Notes: generated by a model not told the origin, from the sequence alone. A DNA stretch of 64,000 nt from Rhodanobacter sp. MP7CTX1 (GCF_014205795.1 NZ_JACHCN010000016.1:1-64000); one strand, 5' to 3'; counted from the first letter of the stretch, positions 28,547 through 38,164 are shown. A program made the numbers and translations.

Positions 28547-29347
28547 ATGCGCAACACACGCGTCATCCACTACGAAGATACGCCGCGCGATGTCGTCACC
28601 ACGGGTAACGACTATCCGCCGCACTATGTGTTGCCGCGACACGCCCACAAGCGCGGGCAACTCCTGTACGCCGCCACCGGCGTGGTCACGGTGATCACGG
28701 ACGAGGGCAGCTGGGTAGTGCCGCCCCGTCGCGCGCTGTGGATTCCGGCCGGCGTCGCGCACGAGGTGCGCATGAGCGGTGCCGTATCCACTCGCAGCGC
28801 GTATGTGAGGTACGAGGCTTCTTCAAACCTACCGGCACATTGTCGGGTGATCGGGGTTTCGCTGCTGTTGCATGCCTTGCTGCTGGAAGCCGTGGACTTG
28901 CCTGCCGAGTACGCGCTGGATGGTCGCGATGGTCGGGTGATGGCACTACTGCTGGACGAGATCGCCGCGATGCCGGCGCTGACGCTCAACACGCCGTTGC
29001 CACGTGATCCGCGTCTGGCCCGTCTGTGCCGTGCGCTGATCGCCGCCCCCGCGCTCGAAATCGATATCGATGCGATGGCGCTAAAGGCCGGCATCAGCCG
29101 GCGCAGCTTTACGCGGCTGTTCCGCCAGCAGACCGGCATGAGTTTTGGTGCATGGCGCCAGCAAGCGTGCCTGCTGGCCGCCTTGACCCGGCTGGGCAGT
29201 GGCGATTCAATTACCCAGGTGGCGATCGAGCTGGGTTACAGCAGCGCCAGCGCGTTCACAGCCGCGTTCCGTCGTGTGCTCGGCGCCGCGCCCAGTCGCT
29301 ATCTGGCATCGCACGAACGCATCGCCCGCAGCACGGCGGATGGCTGA
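28547..29347 (+). CDS. AraC-family transcriptional regulator with cupin sensor domain
   Basis: A 266-residue regulator. The N-terminal half is a cupin-like AraC-binding domain (LPRHAHKRGQLLYAATGVVTV), and residues about 165-262 hold the two helix-turn-helix motifs (ALKAGISRRSFTRLFRQQTG and ITQVAIELGYSSASAFTAAF). This organisation matches NimR/YdeO-like regulators that often sit beside MFS exporters. It is transcribed away from the Fsr-like gene, and the shared 133-bp region probably contains its operator. The ligand is unknown. Confidence 0.88.
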   Translation: MRNTRVIHYEDTPRDVVTTGNDYPPHYVLPRHAHKRGQLLYAATGVVTVITDEGSWVVPPRRALWIPAGVAHEVRMSGAVSTRSAYVRYEASSNLPAHCRVIGVSLLLHALLLEAVDLPAEYALDGRDGRVMALLLDEIAAMPALTLNTPLPRDPRLARLCRALIAAPALEIDIDAMALKAGISRRSFTRLFRQQTGMSFGAWRQQACLLAALTRLGSGDSITQVAIELGYSSASAFTAAFRRVLGAAPSRYLASHERIARSTADG

Positions 29348-29539
29348 TCAGGGCATGCTGGCGAACACCGCAGTCACGGGGTTGTCAAAGTGCTGCGGCA
29401 AGCTGGGTAAGCCACCTTGTCATGCCTCTCACCGCGCCTGCACTGCATCGCGGGTTACCATGCTCCTCCAGATACAAAGCCGCAGATACAACGACGGGCC
29501 GCACTCGCGACCTGCCTGACCGGATCATGGAATGTACCG

Positions 29540-31705
29540 ATGAACACCCGCATCATCCGTGAGACTTCGTCGACCGACGCCTCCACGCCGGCCGCCAACG
29601 ATGCCGTGCCGCCCGTACCGGCACGCGATCTCAATGACAGCCGGCTGTACATCAACCGCGAACTGTCGCAGCTCCAATTCAATATCCGTGTGCTGGATCA
29701 GGCGTTGGACGAGCGCACGCCGCTGCTGGAGCGGTTGAAGTTCCTGCTGATCTTCTCGCGCAACATGGACGAGTTCTTCGAGATCCGGGTGGCTGGGCTG
29801 AAGGGCCAGGTCGCGCTGGATCATGAGCTGATCGGCCAGGACGGTATCCCACCCCGGCGCGCACTGGCCGAGATCAGCGAGATCGCGCACCGGCAGATCG
29901 AGCGGCAGTACACGATACTCAACGAACGCATCCTGCCGGAGCTGGCCGAGCAGGGCATTCGCATCGTGCGTCGCACACAGTGGTCGCACAAGCAGAAGCT
30001 GTGGGTGCGTCGCTATTTCCGCGAAGAGGTGGCGCCGCTGGTCACACCGATCGGCCTCGACCCAACGCATCCGTTTCCGCTGCTGGTCAACAAGAGCCTC
30101 AATTTCATCGTTCGCCTGGAAGGCGTCGATGCGTTCGGCCGCGATTCCGGTTTGGCGATCGTCCCGGCGCCGCGCGTGCTGCCGCGCCTGATCCGCATGC
30201 CCGAAGCGATTTGCGAGGGTGGCGACAACTATGTGCTGCTGTCGTCGATGATCCATGCGCACGCGGACGAGTTGTTCCCCGGCATGCAGGTGCTTGGCTG
30301 TTACCAGTTCAGGCTGACCCGCAATGCCGATCTTTCGCTCGATCCGGAGGACGTCGAAGACCTTGCGCTGGCGCTGCGCGGCGAGTTGTATTCGCGTCGC
30401 TTTGGCGACGCGGTGCGACTGGAGGTGGCCGACAACTGCCCGAAGGATCTGATCGACTACCTGCTCAAGCAGTTCGGCCTCAGCGAGTCGGAGCTGTACG
30501 AAGTCAACGGTCCGGTGAACCTGGCGCGACTGTTCCGGATTGCCAGTGAGGCAGGTTACCCGCAGCTGCAGTACGTGCCATTCACCCCGGCGTTGCCAAA
30601 AGCGCTCAAGCATGCCGAAGATCTGTTCCAGGTCATCGGCAAGCAGGATGTGTTGCTGCTGCATCCTTACGAATCGTTCTCGCCGGTGATCGATCTGCTG
30701 CGCCAGGCAGCGAAGGATCCGCAGGTGCTGGCGATCAAGCAGACGCTGTACCGGACCAATGCCAATTCGGAAATCGTCGACGCGCTGGTCGATGCGGCGC
30801 GCGCCGGCAAGGAAGTGACGGCGGTAGTGGAGTTGCGTGCGCGCTTCGATGAGGAGTCGAACCTGACACTCGCATCGCGCCTGCAGCAAGCCGGCGCGAT
30901 GGTGATTTACGGCGTGGTAGGCATCAAGACGCACGCGAAGCTGATGTTGATCCAGCGCCGCGAAGGCAGTGAGCTGGTGCGCTATTCGCATATGGGCACC
31001 GGCAACTACCACACCGGCAACGCACGGCTATATACCGATTACAGCTTGCTCACTTCCGATGAGGCCTTGTGCGAGGACGTGCACAAATTGTTCAGCCAGC
31101 TCACCGGCATGGGCAAGGTGTTGCGCATGAAGAAACTGCTGCATGCGCCGTTCACGCTGAAGAAGACTTTGCTGGAACTCATTGCGCGCGAGACCGCGCA
31201 TGCCGAGGCCGGCAAGCCGGCGCAGATCATCATCAAGGTCAATGCACTGACCGAGCCGAAGATGATCCGTGCCTTGTACAAGGCCAGCATTGCCGGAGTG
31301 TCGATCGACCTGATCGTGCGCGGCGTATGTTGCCTGCGCCCGGGCGTGGAAGGTGTCTCGCAGAATATCCGCGTGCGCTCGATCATCGGGCGCTTCCTGG
31401 AACATAGCCGCGCTTACTGGTTTGCCAATGACGGCGAACCGGCGCTGTACCTGTCCAGCGCCGATCTGATGGAGCGCAACCTGGATCGCCGCGTGGAAAG
31501 CGCGTTCCCGATCGAAGGCAAGAAGTTGCAGCAGAAGGTACGCGACGTGCTGCAGCTTTATCTCAACGACAACACCAGCGCTTTGCTGATGCACTCCGAC
31601 GGTCAGTATGTGCATCCGTCATTGGCCAGTGGGGAAAACACCCGCAACGTGCAGACCCAATTGCTGGATAAAATCTGCGGGAGTGGCACCAAGAACAACC
31701 ACTGA
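29540..31705 (+). CDS. ppk1: Polyphosphate kinase 1
   Basis: A 721-residue PPK1 that reversibly polymerises the gamma-phosphate of ATP into polyphosphate. The N-terminal RLYINRELSQLQFNIRVLDQ, NMDEFFEIRVAGL, and YFREEVAPLVTPIGLDPTHP segments, the HPYESFSPVIDLLRQAA motif and the phospholipase-D-like active site with His465 in IKTHAKLMLIQRR are all seen. A second HKD-like region lies near ADLMERNLDRRVE. Length is normal. Start ATG 29540 is chosen from several nearby ATGs on family length. No ppx gene is adjacent. Confidence 0.95.
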   Translation: MNTRIIRETSSTDASTPAANDAVPPVPARDLNDSRLYINRELSQLQFNIRVLDQALDERTPLLERLKFLLIFSRNMDEFFEIRVAGLKGQVALDHELIGQDGIPPRRALAEISEIAHRQIERQYTILNERILPELAEQGIRIVRRTQWSHKQKLWVRRYFREEVAPLVTPIGLDPTHPFPLLVNKSLNFIVRLEGVDAFGRDSGLAIVPAPRVLPRLIRMPEAICEGGDNYVLLSSMIHAHADELFPGMQVLGCYQFRLTRNADLSLDPEDVEDLALALRGELYSRRFGDAVRLEVADNCPKDLIDYLLKQFGLSESELYEVNGPVNLARLFRIASEAGYPQLQYVPFTPALPKALKHAEDLFQVIGKQDVLLLHPYESFSPVIDLLRQAAKDPQVLAIKQTLYRTNANSEIVDALVDAARAGKEVTAVVELRARFDEESNLTLASRLQQAGAMVIYGVVGIKTHAKLMLIQRREGSELVRYSHMGTGNYHTGNARLYTDYSLLTSDEALCEDVHKLFSQLTGMGKVLRMKKLLHAPFTLKKTLLELIARETAHAEAGKPAQIIIKVNALTEPKMIRALYKASIAGVSIDLIVRGVCCLRPGVEGVSQNIRVRSIIGRFLEHSRAYWFANDGEPALYLSSADLMERNLDRRVESAFPIEGKKLQQKVRDVLQLYLNDNTSALLMHSDGQYVHPSLASGENTRNVQTQLLDKICGSGTKNNH

Positions 31706-31768
31706 TGGTGCGGTTGGGCAGCGTATGGTCGTCTGAGCTTCTTCAGGCTGGCCGACGGCGCTGCCGCA

Positions 31769-32113
31769 TCATGTTTGCGACTCGCCGCCGGCGGGTCCCC
31801 AGAAGATCACCCAGGTGGAAAAGTCCGCAGAGAAATTCTCGAAGCGGTGTTCGACGCCGGAGCCCACAAAGAACACATCGCCCGCCACGAAGGCGTGCCG
31901 GACCTCGGCAATAACCAGCTCGCCAGCGCCGGCCTGAATGATGTAGAGCTCATCGCGTCGGTGGGGCTGCTGTAGATCACTGCCAGCGGGCGCGTAAAGT
32001 CCTACCGACATCGAACCGTGCGAGAACCCCTGCGCGAAACGCTCCGCTGCCGGCGACTGCGGCGATGGTGCGCCGGGAATACGGGCTAGCAGCTCGGACA
32101 ACGATGCTTTCAT
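31769..32113 (-). CDS. Cupin-domain protein
   Basis: A 114-residue single-domain cupin. The first motif lies around QQPHRRDELYIIQAGAGELVI and the second around FVGSGVEHRFENFS, giving two or three histidines that could bind a metal. The catalytic function is unknown; similar small cupins are often annotated only by fold. It converges on ppk1 with a 63-bp gap. No signal peptide. Confidence 0.78.
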   Translation of the reverse strand: MKASLSELLARIPGAPSPQSPAAERFAQGFSHGSMSVGLYAPAGSDLQQPHRRDELYIIQAGAGELVIAEVRHAFVAGDVFFVGSGVEHRFENFSADFSTWVIFWGPAGGESQT

Positions 32114-32147
32114 GGCACGTCTGGCCTCTCCAGCTTCAGCGGTCGGC

Positions 32148-32645
32148 TCAAATGGGTTTGGCGAAGAATATTGACGGATGGACTTTTCCGTCGCCTGGCT
32201 CGAAGTAGAGCCCGTGTCCCTCCAGCTGATTGGCGGTCGTCAATTTTGCCGTCACCGTGCCTGATTCGGTCGCGCGATTGCCTTCCTTGGACCAGAGGAA
32301 CGTCAATATCTGGTCTTTGAACGTCCCCTGGATCGAAAACGGCTCACCTGCGTCAGGACCGGTGAGGCAGATGTATTTTCCACTGACCCGACCGCCAATA
32401 CAGCTGATTTCGATCCTGAAAGTACCGACGTCGCCGGAACCCTGAAAGTTTTCTGTTGCCTCCCAGGAACCTTCGATCTGCTTCGCCTGGCGTCGCAGAT
32501 CCCCGTCGAAGATGCTCTGCAGCCAGGGCCAGCTCTGCTGTAAAAGCAGCACCACAAAACCGCCGAGGACTCCGATGAGCAGGTCGTACGCCGGTTTTGC
32601 CATCGTGATTCCAAGGATGGATACAGTCGTTTGATCAACTACCAT
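32148..32645 (-). CDS. Uncharacterised membrane-anchored beta-rich protein
   Basis: A 165-residue protein with one membrane segment at about 20-37 (DLLIGVLGGFVVLLL) followed by a domain from residue 55 with strong alternating beta pattern: IEGSWEATENF, TFRIEISCIGGRVSGKYIC, FSIQGTFKDQILTFLW, GTVTAKLTTANQLEGHGLYF. I do not recognise the family. The layout, a membrane helix plus a small eight-strand-like barrel, resembles Cap15-type CBASS effectors, but no cyclase gene is nearby. ATG 32645 is favoured by GGGGGA seven bases upstream; ATG 32651 and an ATG at 32780 are alternatives. Confidence 0.6.
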   Translation of the reverse strand: MVVDQTTVSILGITMAKPAYDLLIGVLGGFVVLLLQQSWPWLQSIFDGDLRRQAKQIEGSWEATENFQGSGDVGTFRIEISCIGGRVSGKYICLTGPDAGEPFSIQGTFKDQILTFLWSKEGNRATESGTVTAKLTTANQLEGHGLYFEPGDGKVHPSIFFAKPI

Positions 32646-32742
32646 CGTCATATCCCCCAACGCCTGGATGATCAGTTTTCCCGGTCGGATTGAAGCGGCG
32701 GCCGGGCTGTCTGTCTTGATGCCTTGTGAGCTATCTCTCAGA

Positions 32743-33117
32743 TCACCGCTTTTCTTCCATGAGCCCGACCAGGTTGCCATCGGGATCGCGCAGGAAAGCC
32801 AGCCACAATTCGTGGTCTGGCAGCTTCGCGACGAAGTGAGGAGCCTGCTCGCCGGATGCTCCGCGATTCACAATCGCGGCATAGGCTGCAGCGATATCGG
32901 CAACCTTGAAGTACAGAACGGAGTTTGCGCCGATGGTCCCCGCACCCTGCGGCGTGCTGAGCATGACCCGCACCGCGCCAGCGGACAGGAAAGCCAGATT
33001 CGGTGCAGGGCTGAACAGGAAGGTCAAACCTAGCGCATCCCGATAAAACGGCAACGCCTTTTCGACGCTGCTGACGGTGACAGCTATCTGTCCAATCTCG
33101 GAAAGCTTGATTTCCAC
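32743..33117 (-). CDS. VOC-superfamily (glyoxalase/dioxygenase-like) protein
   Basis: A 124-residue protein of the vicinal-oxygen-chelate fold, with paired beta-alpha-beta-beta-beta units: IGQIAVTVSSVEKALPFYRDALGLTFLF and VLYFKVADIAAAYAAIVNRGA, ending in FLRDPDGNLVGLMEE, where the Glu could bind metal. Substrate not identifiable. It lies 97 bp upstream of the membrane-anchored beta-rich protein, on the same strand. Confidence 0.85.
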   Translation of the reverse strand: MEIKLSEIGQIAVTVSSVEKALPFYRDALGLTFLFSPAPNLAFLSAGAVRVMLSTPQGAGTIGANSVLYFKVADIAAAYAAIVNRGASGEQAPHFVAKLPDHELWLAFLRDPDGNLVGLMEEKR

Positions 33118-33183
33118 AAGTCTCCCTCCGTGATGTTCAACGCCTGAGTCAAACGGCGCGTGGTGCGCGCGCCGCCCGGATCG

Positions 33184-33507
33184 TCAGTTGGGCACAGCGG
33201 CCAGTGTTCTTTGAACCTTTGCACGCCATGGAATGGTGATGAGAAGAATCACGTTCAGGAGTAGGGCGACGGGTGAGAAGGTTTGGGTAAATACCAGCAG
33301 GACGATGGTCAGGATGGCGGGCAGCGCGACAAGCCACGGCGCTGCATATTTCTTGACCCAGACCTGGTGGGCAGCCACGGCATACATGATGCCAATGACC
33401 AGCGCGCAGATGGCAGTGGGGACCAACCTGCTGGTTGCGTACAGCTGCAATGCGCCGCCAGCCAGGTTCGCGAATGCCGAGTAGGCGAGAATGCCGAACA
33501 TGGTCAT
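33184..33507 (-). CDS. Small integral membrane protein, uncharacterised
   Basis: A 107-residue protein with four hydrophobic segments (about 3-20, 24-44, 56-74 and 77-95) and very few charged residues apart from a VWVKKYAAP loop and a basic C-terminus. No family recognised. The start is chosen as ATG 33507 because AGGGGG lies about six bases before it; the run ATGATGATG offers two starts further upstream, and another ATG lies at 33501. Cytoplasmic membrane. Confidence 0.6.
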   Translation of the reverse strand: MTMFGILAYSAFANLAGGALQLYATSRLVPTAICALVIGIMYAVAAHQVWVKKYAAPWLVALPAILTIVLLVFTQTFSPVALLLNVILLITIPWRAKVQRTLAAVPN

Positions 33508-33704
33508 CATCATCCCCCTGCGTGGTTTGTCCAACGCCCGAGTCGAGTGGCGCGCACCCCCGCGTACGCCAGGACGAAGCAGCGGGATCACTTTACTACG
33601 GAGAGGGCGTGCCTGGTCCAGGCCTGGTCAGGCACTGTTCTTGCCCGCGCATGACACACAGGAGGGGCCCATCAGGATGTTGGGCCAGGAGCGCCGGGCA
33701 TCGT

Positions 33705-36700
33705 TCAACCCGGCCGCCGCGCGCCCAGCAGTACCAGCACTTCCTGTGCGCTGCGCAGGCGTTCGGTGGCGCCGGGCAGGTCCAGGATGATCTTCAGCTT
33801 GTCCTGGCCGTCCAGCTTGTAGACGCGGGGTAGGCGCTGGATCAGCTTGATGATGGTCATCGGATCGACCTCAGGCTTCTCGCGGAACACGATACGGCCG
33901 CCGTTGGCGCCGAAATCGAGCTTGCGGATGCCCAGCGGAGTGGCCATCAGTTTCAGGCTGGCGACGGCAAACAGCTGTTTGGTCGGCGCGGGCAGCAGGC
34001 CGAAGCGGTCGATCATCTCGACTTGAAGGTCGCGCAGATCGTCCTCGCTGCGTGCACTGGCGATCCGCTTGTACAGCGTCAGGCGGGCGTGGACGTCGGG
34101 CAGGTAGTCGTCCGGGATCAGCACCGGCATGTGCAGTTCGACTTCGGTCTCGTGTTCGCTGCTGAGGTCGAAGTCCGGCACTCGGCCGGACTTCAGCGCA
34201 CGCACCGCGCGGTCGAGCAGTTCGGTGTAGAGGCCGAAGCCGATTTCCTGGATCTGGCCGGATTGTTCGTCGCCGAGCAGTTCGCCGGCGCCGCGGATTT
34301 CCAGGTCGTGGGTAGCTAGCGTGAAGCCCGCGCCGAGCTCTTCCAGCGACGCGAGTGCCTCCAGGCGCTTCTGCGCATCCGCCGTGATCGACTTGCGGTC
34401 GGGCACCACCAGGTATGCGTAGGCACGGTGATGCGAGCGACCGACACGGCCGCGCAGCTGATGCAGCTGAGCCAGTCCGAAACGGTCGGCGCGATCGATG
34501 ATGATGGTGTTGGCGGTGGGAATATCGATGCCGGTTTCGATGATGGTGGTGCACACCAGCACGTTGAAGCGCTGGCGGTGGAAATCCGCCATCACGCCTT
34601 CGAGTTCACGCTCGGGCATCTGACCGTGGGCGATACGGATGCGTGCCTCGGGCACCAGTTCCTCGAGCTCGCGCACCGTGCGTTCGATGCTCTCGACCTC
34701 GTTGTGCAGGAAGTACACCTGGCCACCGCGCGACAGCTCGCGCTGCAGCGCCTCGCGGATCGTCGCCGGATCCCACGCCGAAATAAATGTGCGCACGGCC
34801 GAGCGATGCGCCGGGGGCGTGGCGATCAGCGAGAGGTCGCGCAGGCCGGCCATCGCCATGTTCAGCGTGCGTGGGATCGGGGTGGCGGTCATCGTCAGCA
34901 GGTCGACTTCGGCGCGCAGCTTTTTCAACTGTTCTTTCTGGCGCACACCAAAGCGCTGCTCCTCGTCCACGATCACGAGACCAAGATTCTTGAACTTGAT
35001 GTCCGGCTGCAGCAGTTTGTGGGTGCCCACGATCACGTCGATCTGGCCGTCCGCGAGACGCTTAAGCGCGTCGTTCACTTCCTTGGTCGATTTGAAGCGC
35101 GACAGTACGTCCACGCGCACCGGCCAGTCGGCGAAGCGGTCGGCGAAGTTGCGGTAATGCTGCTGGGCGAGCAGGGTGGTCGGCACCAGCACGGCGACCT
35201 GCTTGCCGGCGGTGGCGGTGGCGAACGCGGCGCGCAGCGCGACCTCGGTCTTGCCGAAGCCGACGTCGCCGCAGATCACGCGGTCCATGGCGCGTGGCGC
35301 GGCGAGATCGCTGAGCACGGCTTCGATCGCGCTTTCCTGGTCGGGAGTTTCCTCGAACGGGAACGTGCTGCCGAATTCCTCCACCAGCTGGCGATCGATC
35401 GGCATCGACTCACCACCACGTGCTTCGCGTTGCGCATAGATCGCCAGCAGTTCGGCCGCAACGTCGCGTACTTTCTCGGCGGCCTTCCTGCGCGCGCGCT
35501 CCCACGCGTCGCCACCCAGCGAATGCAGCGGCGCCAATTCCGGTGCGGTGCCGGAGTAACGGCTGACCAGTCCCAGCTGCGCCACAGGCACGTACAACTT
35601 GTCACCCTTGGCGTACTCGATGGTGAGGAACTCGCCATCCATGCCGCCCACGTCCATCGAAATCAGGCCCTGATAGCGGCCTACGCCATGATCGACATGC
35701 ACGATCGGCGCACCGAGGCTGAGCTCGGTGAGATCGCGGATGATGCTTTCCGGATCGCGTGCTCCGCCGCGACGACGTTTGCGGTCGCGCTCGCTGCGAA
35801 CACGCTCGCCGAACAGCTCGCGCTCGGTGAGCACGGTGATGGCTGGCTTGGTGAGCGCAAAGCCTTGTTCGAGTCCGGCGATGAAGATGGCGAATTTCGG
35901 CCCCGCTTCTGCCCCCGCTCCTGCTGGCAGCAGAAACGCCGGCCAGCTCTCCACGTTCTCCGGCTTCATGCCCGCAGCGGCCAGCGACTCGATCAAGGCC
36001 TCACGTCGGCCAGCCGAATCGGCGGCGATCAATACGCGGCCTGGATAGCTTTCGATGAAGTGTCGCAGCGAGGTGCCGGGCTCTTCGCCCTTGCGGTTGA
36101 GCGGCAGCTCCGGCGCCGGCTGGGTGCCGACGCTGACGGCGTGTTCGTGGCCAGGTTCGACCACTTCCACGCGCAGGCGCTTGTTGAACTGCTCGCGTAA
36201 CAGTTCAGGCGACAGATACAGCTCGGCCGGTGGCAGTACCGGGCGTTCGATGTCGTGCGCGCGCTGATCGTAGCGCTCGGAGGTCTGCGTCCAGAATTGT
36301 TCCGACGATTCGTTGACACCCTCGCCAAGCACGAACAGCGCATCGTCGGCGAGGTAGTCGAACAGCGTGGCGGTCTGCTGGAAGAACAGCGGCAGGTAAT
36401 ACTCGATGCCGCCGGGCGTCACGCCTTCCTTCATGTCCTGATAGAGCGGGCAGCGACGCACGTCGATCGGGAAGCGCTCACGCAGATGGCTACGGAAGTT
36501 TTTGGCGGCCTCCTCGGTGAGCGGGAATTCGCGCGCGGGCAGCAGTTCGATCCGGTCGACCTGTTGCTGCGAGCGCTGGGTTTCCGGATCGAAGCTGCGG
36601 ATCGATTCCACTTCATCGTCGAACAGCTCGATGCGGTACGGCTCGGCCGTGCCCATCGGAAAAATGTCGATCAGCGCGCCACGCACCGCGAAGTCGCCGG

Positions 36701-37181
36701 GCTCGGCCACCTGCGGCACGTTGCGATAACCCGATGCTTCCAGCCGGCGCTGTTCAGCGGCGAGGTCGAGCTTCTGGCCCTTCGTCAGCACCAGGCCGGA
36801 ACCGGTGATGTGCGAGCGCGGTGCGATCCGCTGCATCAAGGTGGCCACCGGCACCACCAGCACGCCGCGTTTTACGCTGGGCAACTGGTACAGCGTGGCG
36901 ATGCGTTGCGAGACAATCTCCGGGTGCGGGCTGAACACGTCGTAGGGCAGCGTTTCCCAGTCGGGGAAATGCAGCACCGGCAGGGCGTCGGCGAACACCT
37001 TCAGCTCGGCCTCGAGCGCTTGCGCACGTTGCGTGTCGCGGGTCACCGCCACCAGCAAGCCCTGATGCGAGCGCGCGGCCTCTGCGATCACCAGCGCGCG
37101 CGCGGAGCCGTGCGGTGGCGTCCAGTAACGGCGTTGCCTGGGCGTGGTGGGCAGGGGCGGGTGCGGGATCAGGCTGGGCAT
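33705..37181 (-). CDS. mfd: Transcription-repair coupling factor
   Basis: A 1158-residue Mfd, the ATP-driven translocase that removes stalled RNA polymerase and recruits UvrA to damaged template strands. The N-terminal UvrB-like module (about 1-340) contains LPVLHFPDWETLPYDVFSPH, the RNA-polymerase-interacting domain carries VHVDHGVGRYQGL, and the helicase core has Walker A GDVGFGKTEVALRAAF (near residue 640) and DEEQRFGV. The C-terminal TRCF domain follows LTLYKRIASARS. Full length. ATG 37181 matches the family start; the ribosome-binding site is weak. Confidence 0.96.
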   Translation of the reverse strand: MPSLIPHPPLPTTPRQRRYWTPPHGSARALVIAEAARSHQGLLVAVTRDTQRAQALEAELKVFADALPVLHFPDWETLPYDVFSPHPEIVSQRIATLYQLPSVKRGVLVVPVATLMQRIAPRSHITGSGLVLTKGQKLDLAAEQRRLEASGYRNVPQVAEPGDFAVRGALIDIFPMGTAEPYRIELFDDEVESIRSFDPETQRSQQQVDRIELLPAREFPLTEEAAKNFRSHLRERFPIDVRRCPLYQDMKEGVTPGGIEYYLPLFFQQTATLFDYLADDALFVLGEGVNESSEQFWTQTSERYDQRAHDIERPVLPPAELYLSPELLREQFNKRLRVEVVEPGHEHAVSVGTQPAPELPLNRKGEEPGTSLRHFIESYPGRVLIAADSAGRREALIESLAAAGMKPENVESWPAFLLPAGAGAEAGPKFAIFIAGLEQGFALTKPAITVLTERELFGERVRSERDRKRRRGGARDPESIIRDLTELSLGAPIVHVDHGVGRYQGLISMDVGGMDGEFLTIEYAKGDKLYVPVAQLGLVSRYSGTAPELAPLHSLGGDAWERARRKAAEKVRDVAAELLAIYAQREARGGESMPIDRQLVEEFGSTFPFEETPDQESAIEAVLSDLAAPRAMDRVICGDVGFGKTEVALRAAFATATAGKQVAVLVPTTLLAQQHYRNFADRFADWPVRVDVLSRFKSTKEVNDALKRLADGQIDVIVGTHKLLQPDIKFKNLGLVIVDEEQRFGVRQKEQLKKLRAEVDLLTMTATPIPRTLNMAMAGLRDLSLIATPPAHRSAVRTFISAWDPATIREALQRELSRGGQVYFLHNEVESIERTVRELEELVPEARIRIAHGQMPERELEGVMADFHRQRFNVLVCTTIIETGIDIPTANTIIIDRADRFGLAQLHQLRGRVGRSHHRAYAYLVVPDRKSITADAQKRLEALASLEELGAGFTLATHDLEIRGAGELLGDEQSGQIQEIGFGLYTELLDRAVRALKSGRVPDFDLSSEHETEVELHMPVLIPDDYLPDVHARLTLYKRIASARSEDDLRDLQVEMIDRFGLLPAPTKQLFAVASLKLMATPLGIRKLDFGANGGRIVFREKPEVDPMTIIKLIQRLPRVYKLDGQDKLKIILDLPGATERLRSAQEVLVLLGARRPG

Positions 37182-37270
37182 AGGGGACGCGTGTTCAAGG
37201 CGCAGCCATGGAGCCGCGACGGGGAAAGCGGGCAAGTGTAACGCGACCGCCCCGGGTCGCCTCGCATCGT

Positions 37271-37347
37271 GTAGTAGCGCACCCTGTGCGCGATGTCTTG
37301 CTGTTGATGTACCCCGGCAGGCCATCGCGCACAGGGTGCGCTCCTAC
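37271..37347. repeat. REP-like inverted repeat, family B
   Basis: Arms at 37271-37294 and 37324-37347 (GTAGGAGCGCACCCTGTGCG type, one mismatch). The same arms form the outer layer of the nested element at 12791-12920. It lies between mfd and the upstream GNAT gene, both on the minus strand. Confidence 0.82.
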
Positions 37348-37355
37348 ATGGAGGG

Positions 37356-37973
37356 TTACAGCTTCAGCGTGATCTGTGCGGTACCCGGCTCGTTACGTTG
37401 CAGGCGCCGGACGAAGCCCAGCTCCTTGCACAGCTCCAGCATCGGCCGGTTTTCCAGCAGCACATAGCCCCAGACTTCCGCCAGGCCACGGCGGCGGCAG
37501 TCGTCGACCAGTCGCTTCATCAGCATGGCGCCCAGCCCGACGCGGGACCAGTCGTGCTCCACCAGCACAGAGAATTCGGCGCTGTCGGCGGCCTCGTCGA
37601 CATAGATGCGGCCGACGCCGCGGATCTCGGCAGGGGCGACCGATTCGTCGACCAGCACCAGGGCGGTTTCCAGCGCCGGATCGATCTGGCAGAGGCGCTG
37701 CGCCATCGGTAAGGGCAGCTCGGACATCGCGTGCAGAAAGCGGCGGCGGATGTCCTCCGGCGACAGCCGGACGAAGCAGCGCCGCAACGCGTCCACGTCG
37801 GTCAAGTCGATGCTGCGCAAGCGCAATTGGCGCTGGTCGTGCGTGGACACGATTTCGCCTTTTGGCACTTCTTGCACCAGGCGTGGCGCAAAGCGGTCGC
37901 GGCTGCGCGGTGGCAGCACGGCATGTTGCGACGGGGCGGAAAAGTCGATGGCAGGTATCGGTAGCATGACCAT
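37356..37973 (-). CDS. GNAT-family acetyltransferase, PatZ-C-terminal-like
   Basis: A 205-residue protein whose C-terminal 160 residues form a GNAT domain: LRLRSIDLTDVDALRRCFVRLSPEDIRRRF (in parts), EFSVLVEHDWSRVGLGAMLM with the acetyl-CoA-binding R-x-G-x-G loop, and ENRPMLELCKELGF. This resembles the acetyltransferase domain fused to acyl-CoA synthetase-like domains in PatZ/Pka lysine acetyltransferases, here standing alone with a 40-residue N-terminal extension. The substrate is not known. ATG 37967 is a possible alternative start. It lies 8 bp beyond the repeat, so its mRNA may end in that hairpin. Confidence 0.8.
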   Translation of the reverse strand: MVMLPIPAIDFSAPSQHAVLPPRSRDRFAPRLVQEVPKGEIVSTHDQRQLRLRSIDLTDVDALRRCFVRLSPEDIRRRFLHAMSELPLPMAQRLCQIDPALETALVLVDESVAPAEIRGVGRIYVDEAADSAEFSVLVEHDWSRVGLGAMLMKRLVDDCRRRGLAEVWGYVLLENRPMLELCKELGFVRRLQRNEPGTAQITLKL

Positions 37974-38164
37974 ACTTTACCGTACTGTGTGCGCTGCAAC
38001 ATGAATAAAGGGGCGCATGCTGTCCGTTGGATGGGGCGGCTTAATGCCGCACCGCCTGCGATCCAGGCGTGAAGCCTGTGCTGGTGGCGGTGAAACGGCC
38101 ATGAGACCGTTTGCGATCGTCGCCAGGCCGGCCACAATGCAACCCATCAGCAGGAGGATTGAGC

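Noticed and set aside
29525-31012. 495-residue open frame antisense to ppk1
   Set aside because: Shadow of ppk1; its sequence is His/Gln/Arg-rich without family features.
31769-33507. Defence island formed by the cupin, beta-rich membrane, VOC and small membrane proteins
   Set aside because: Only the beta-rich protein hints at defence; the rest are common metabolic or unknown singletons and there is no nuclease, cyclase or mobile gene nearby.
34428-36200. 590-residue open frame antisense to mfd
   Set aside because: mfd is unmistakable on the other strand; the antisense product has no recognisable motif or ribosome-binding site.
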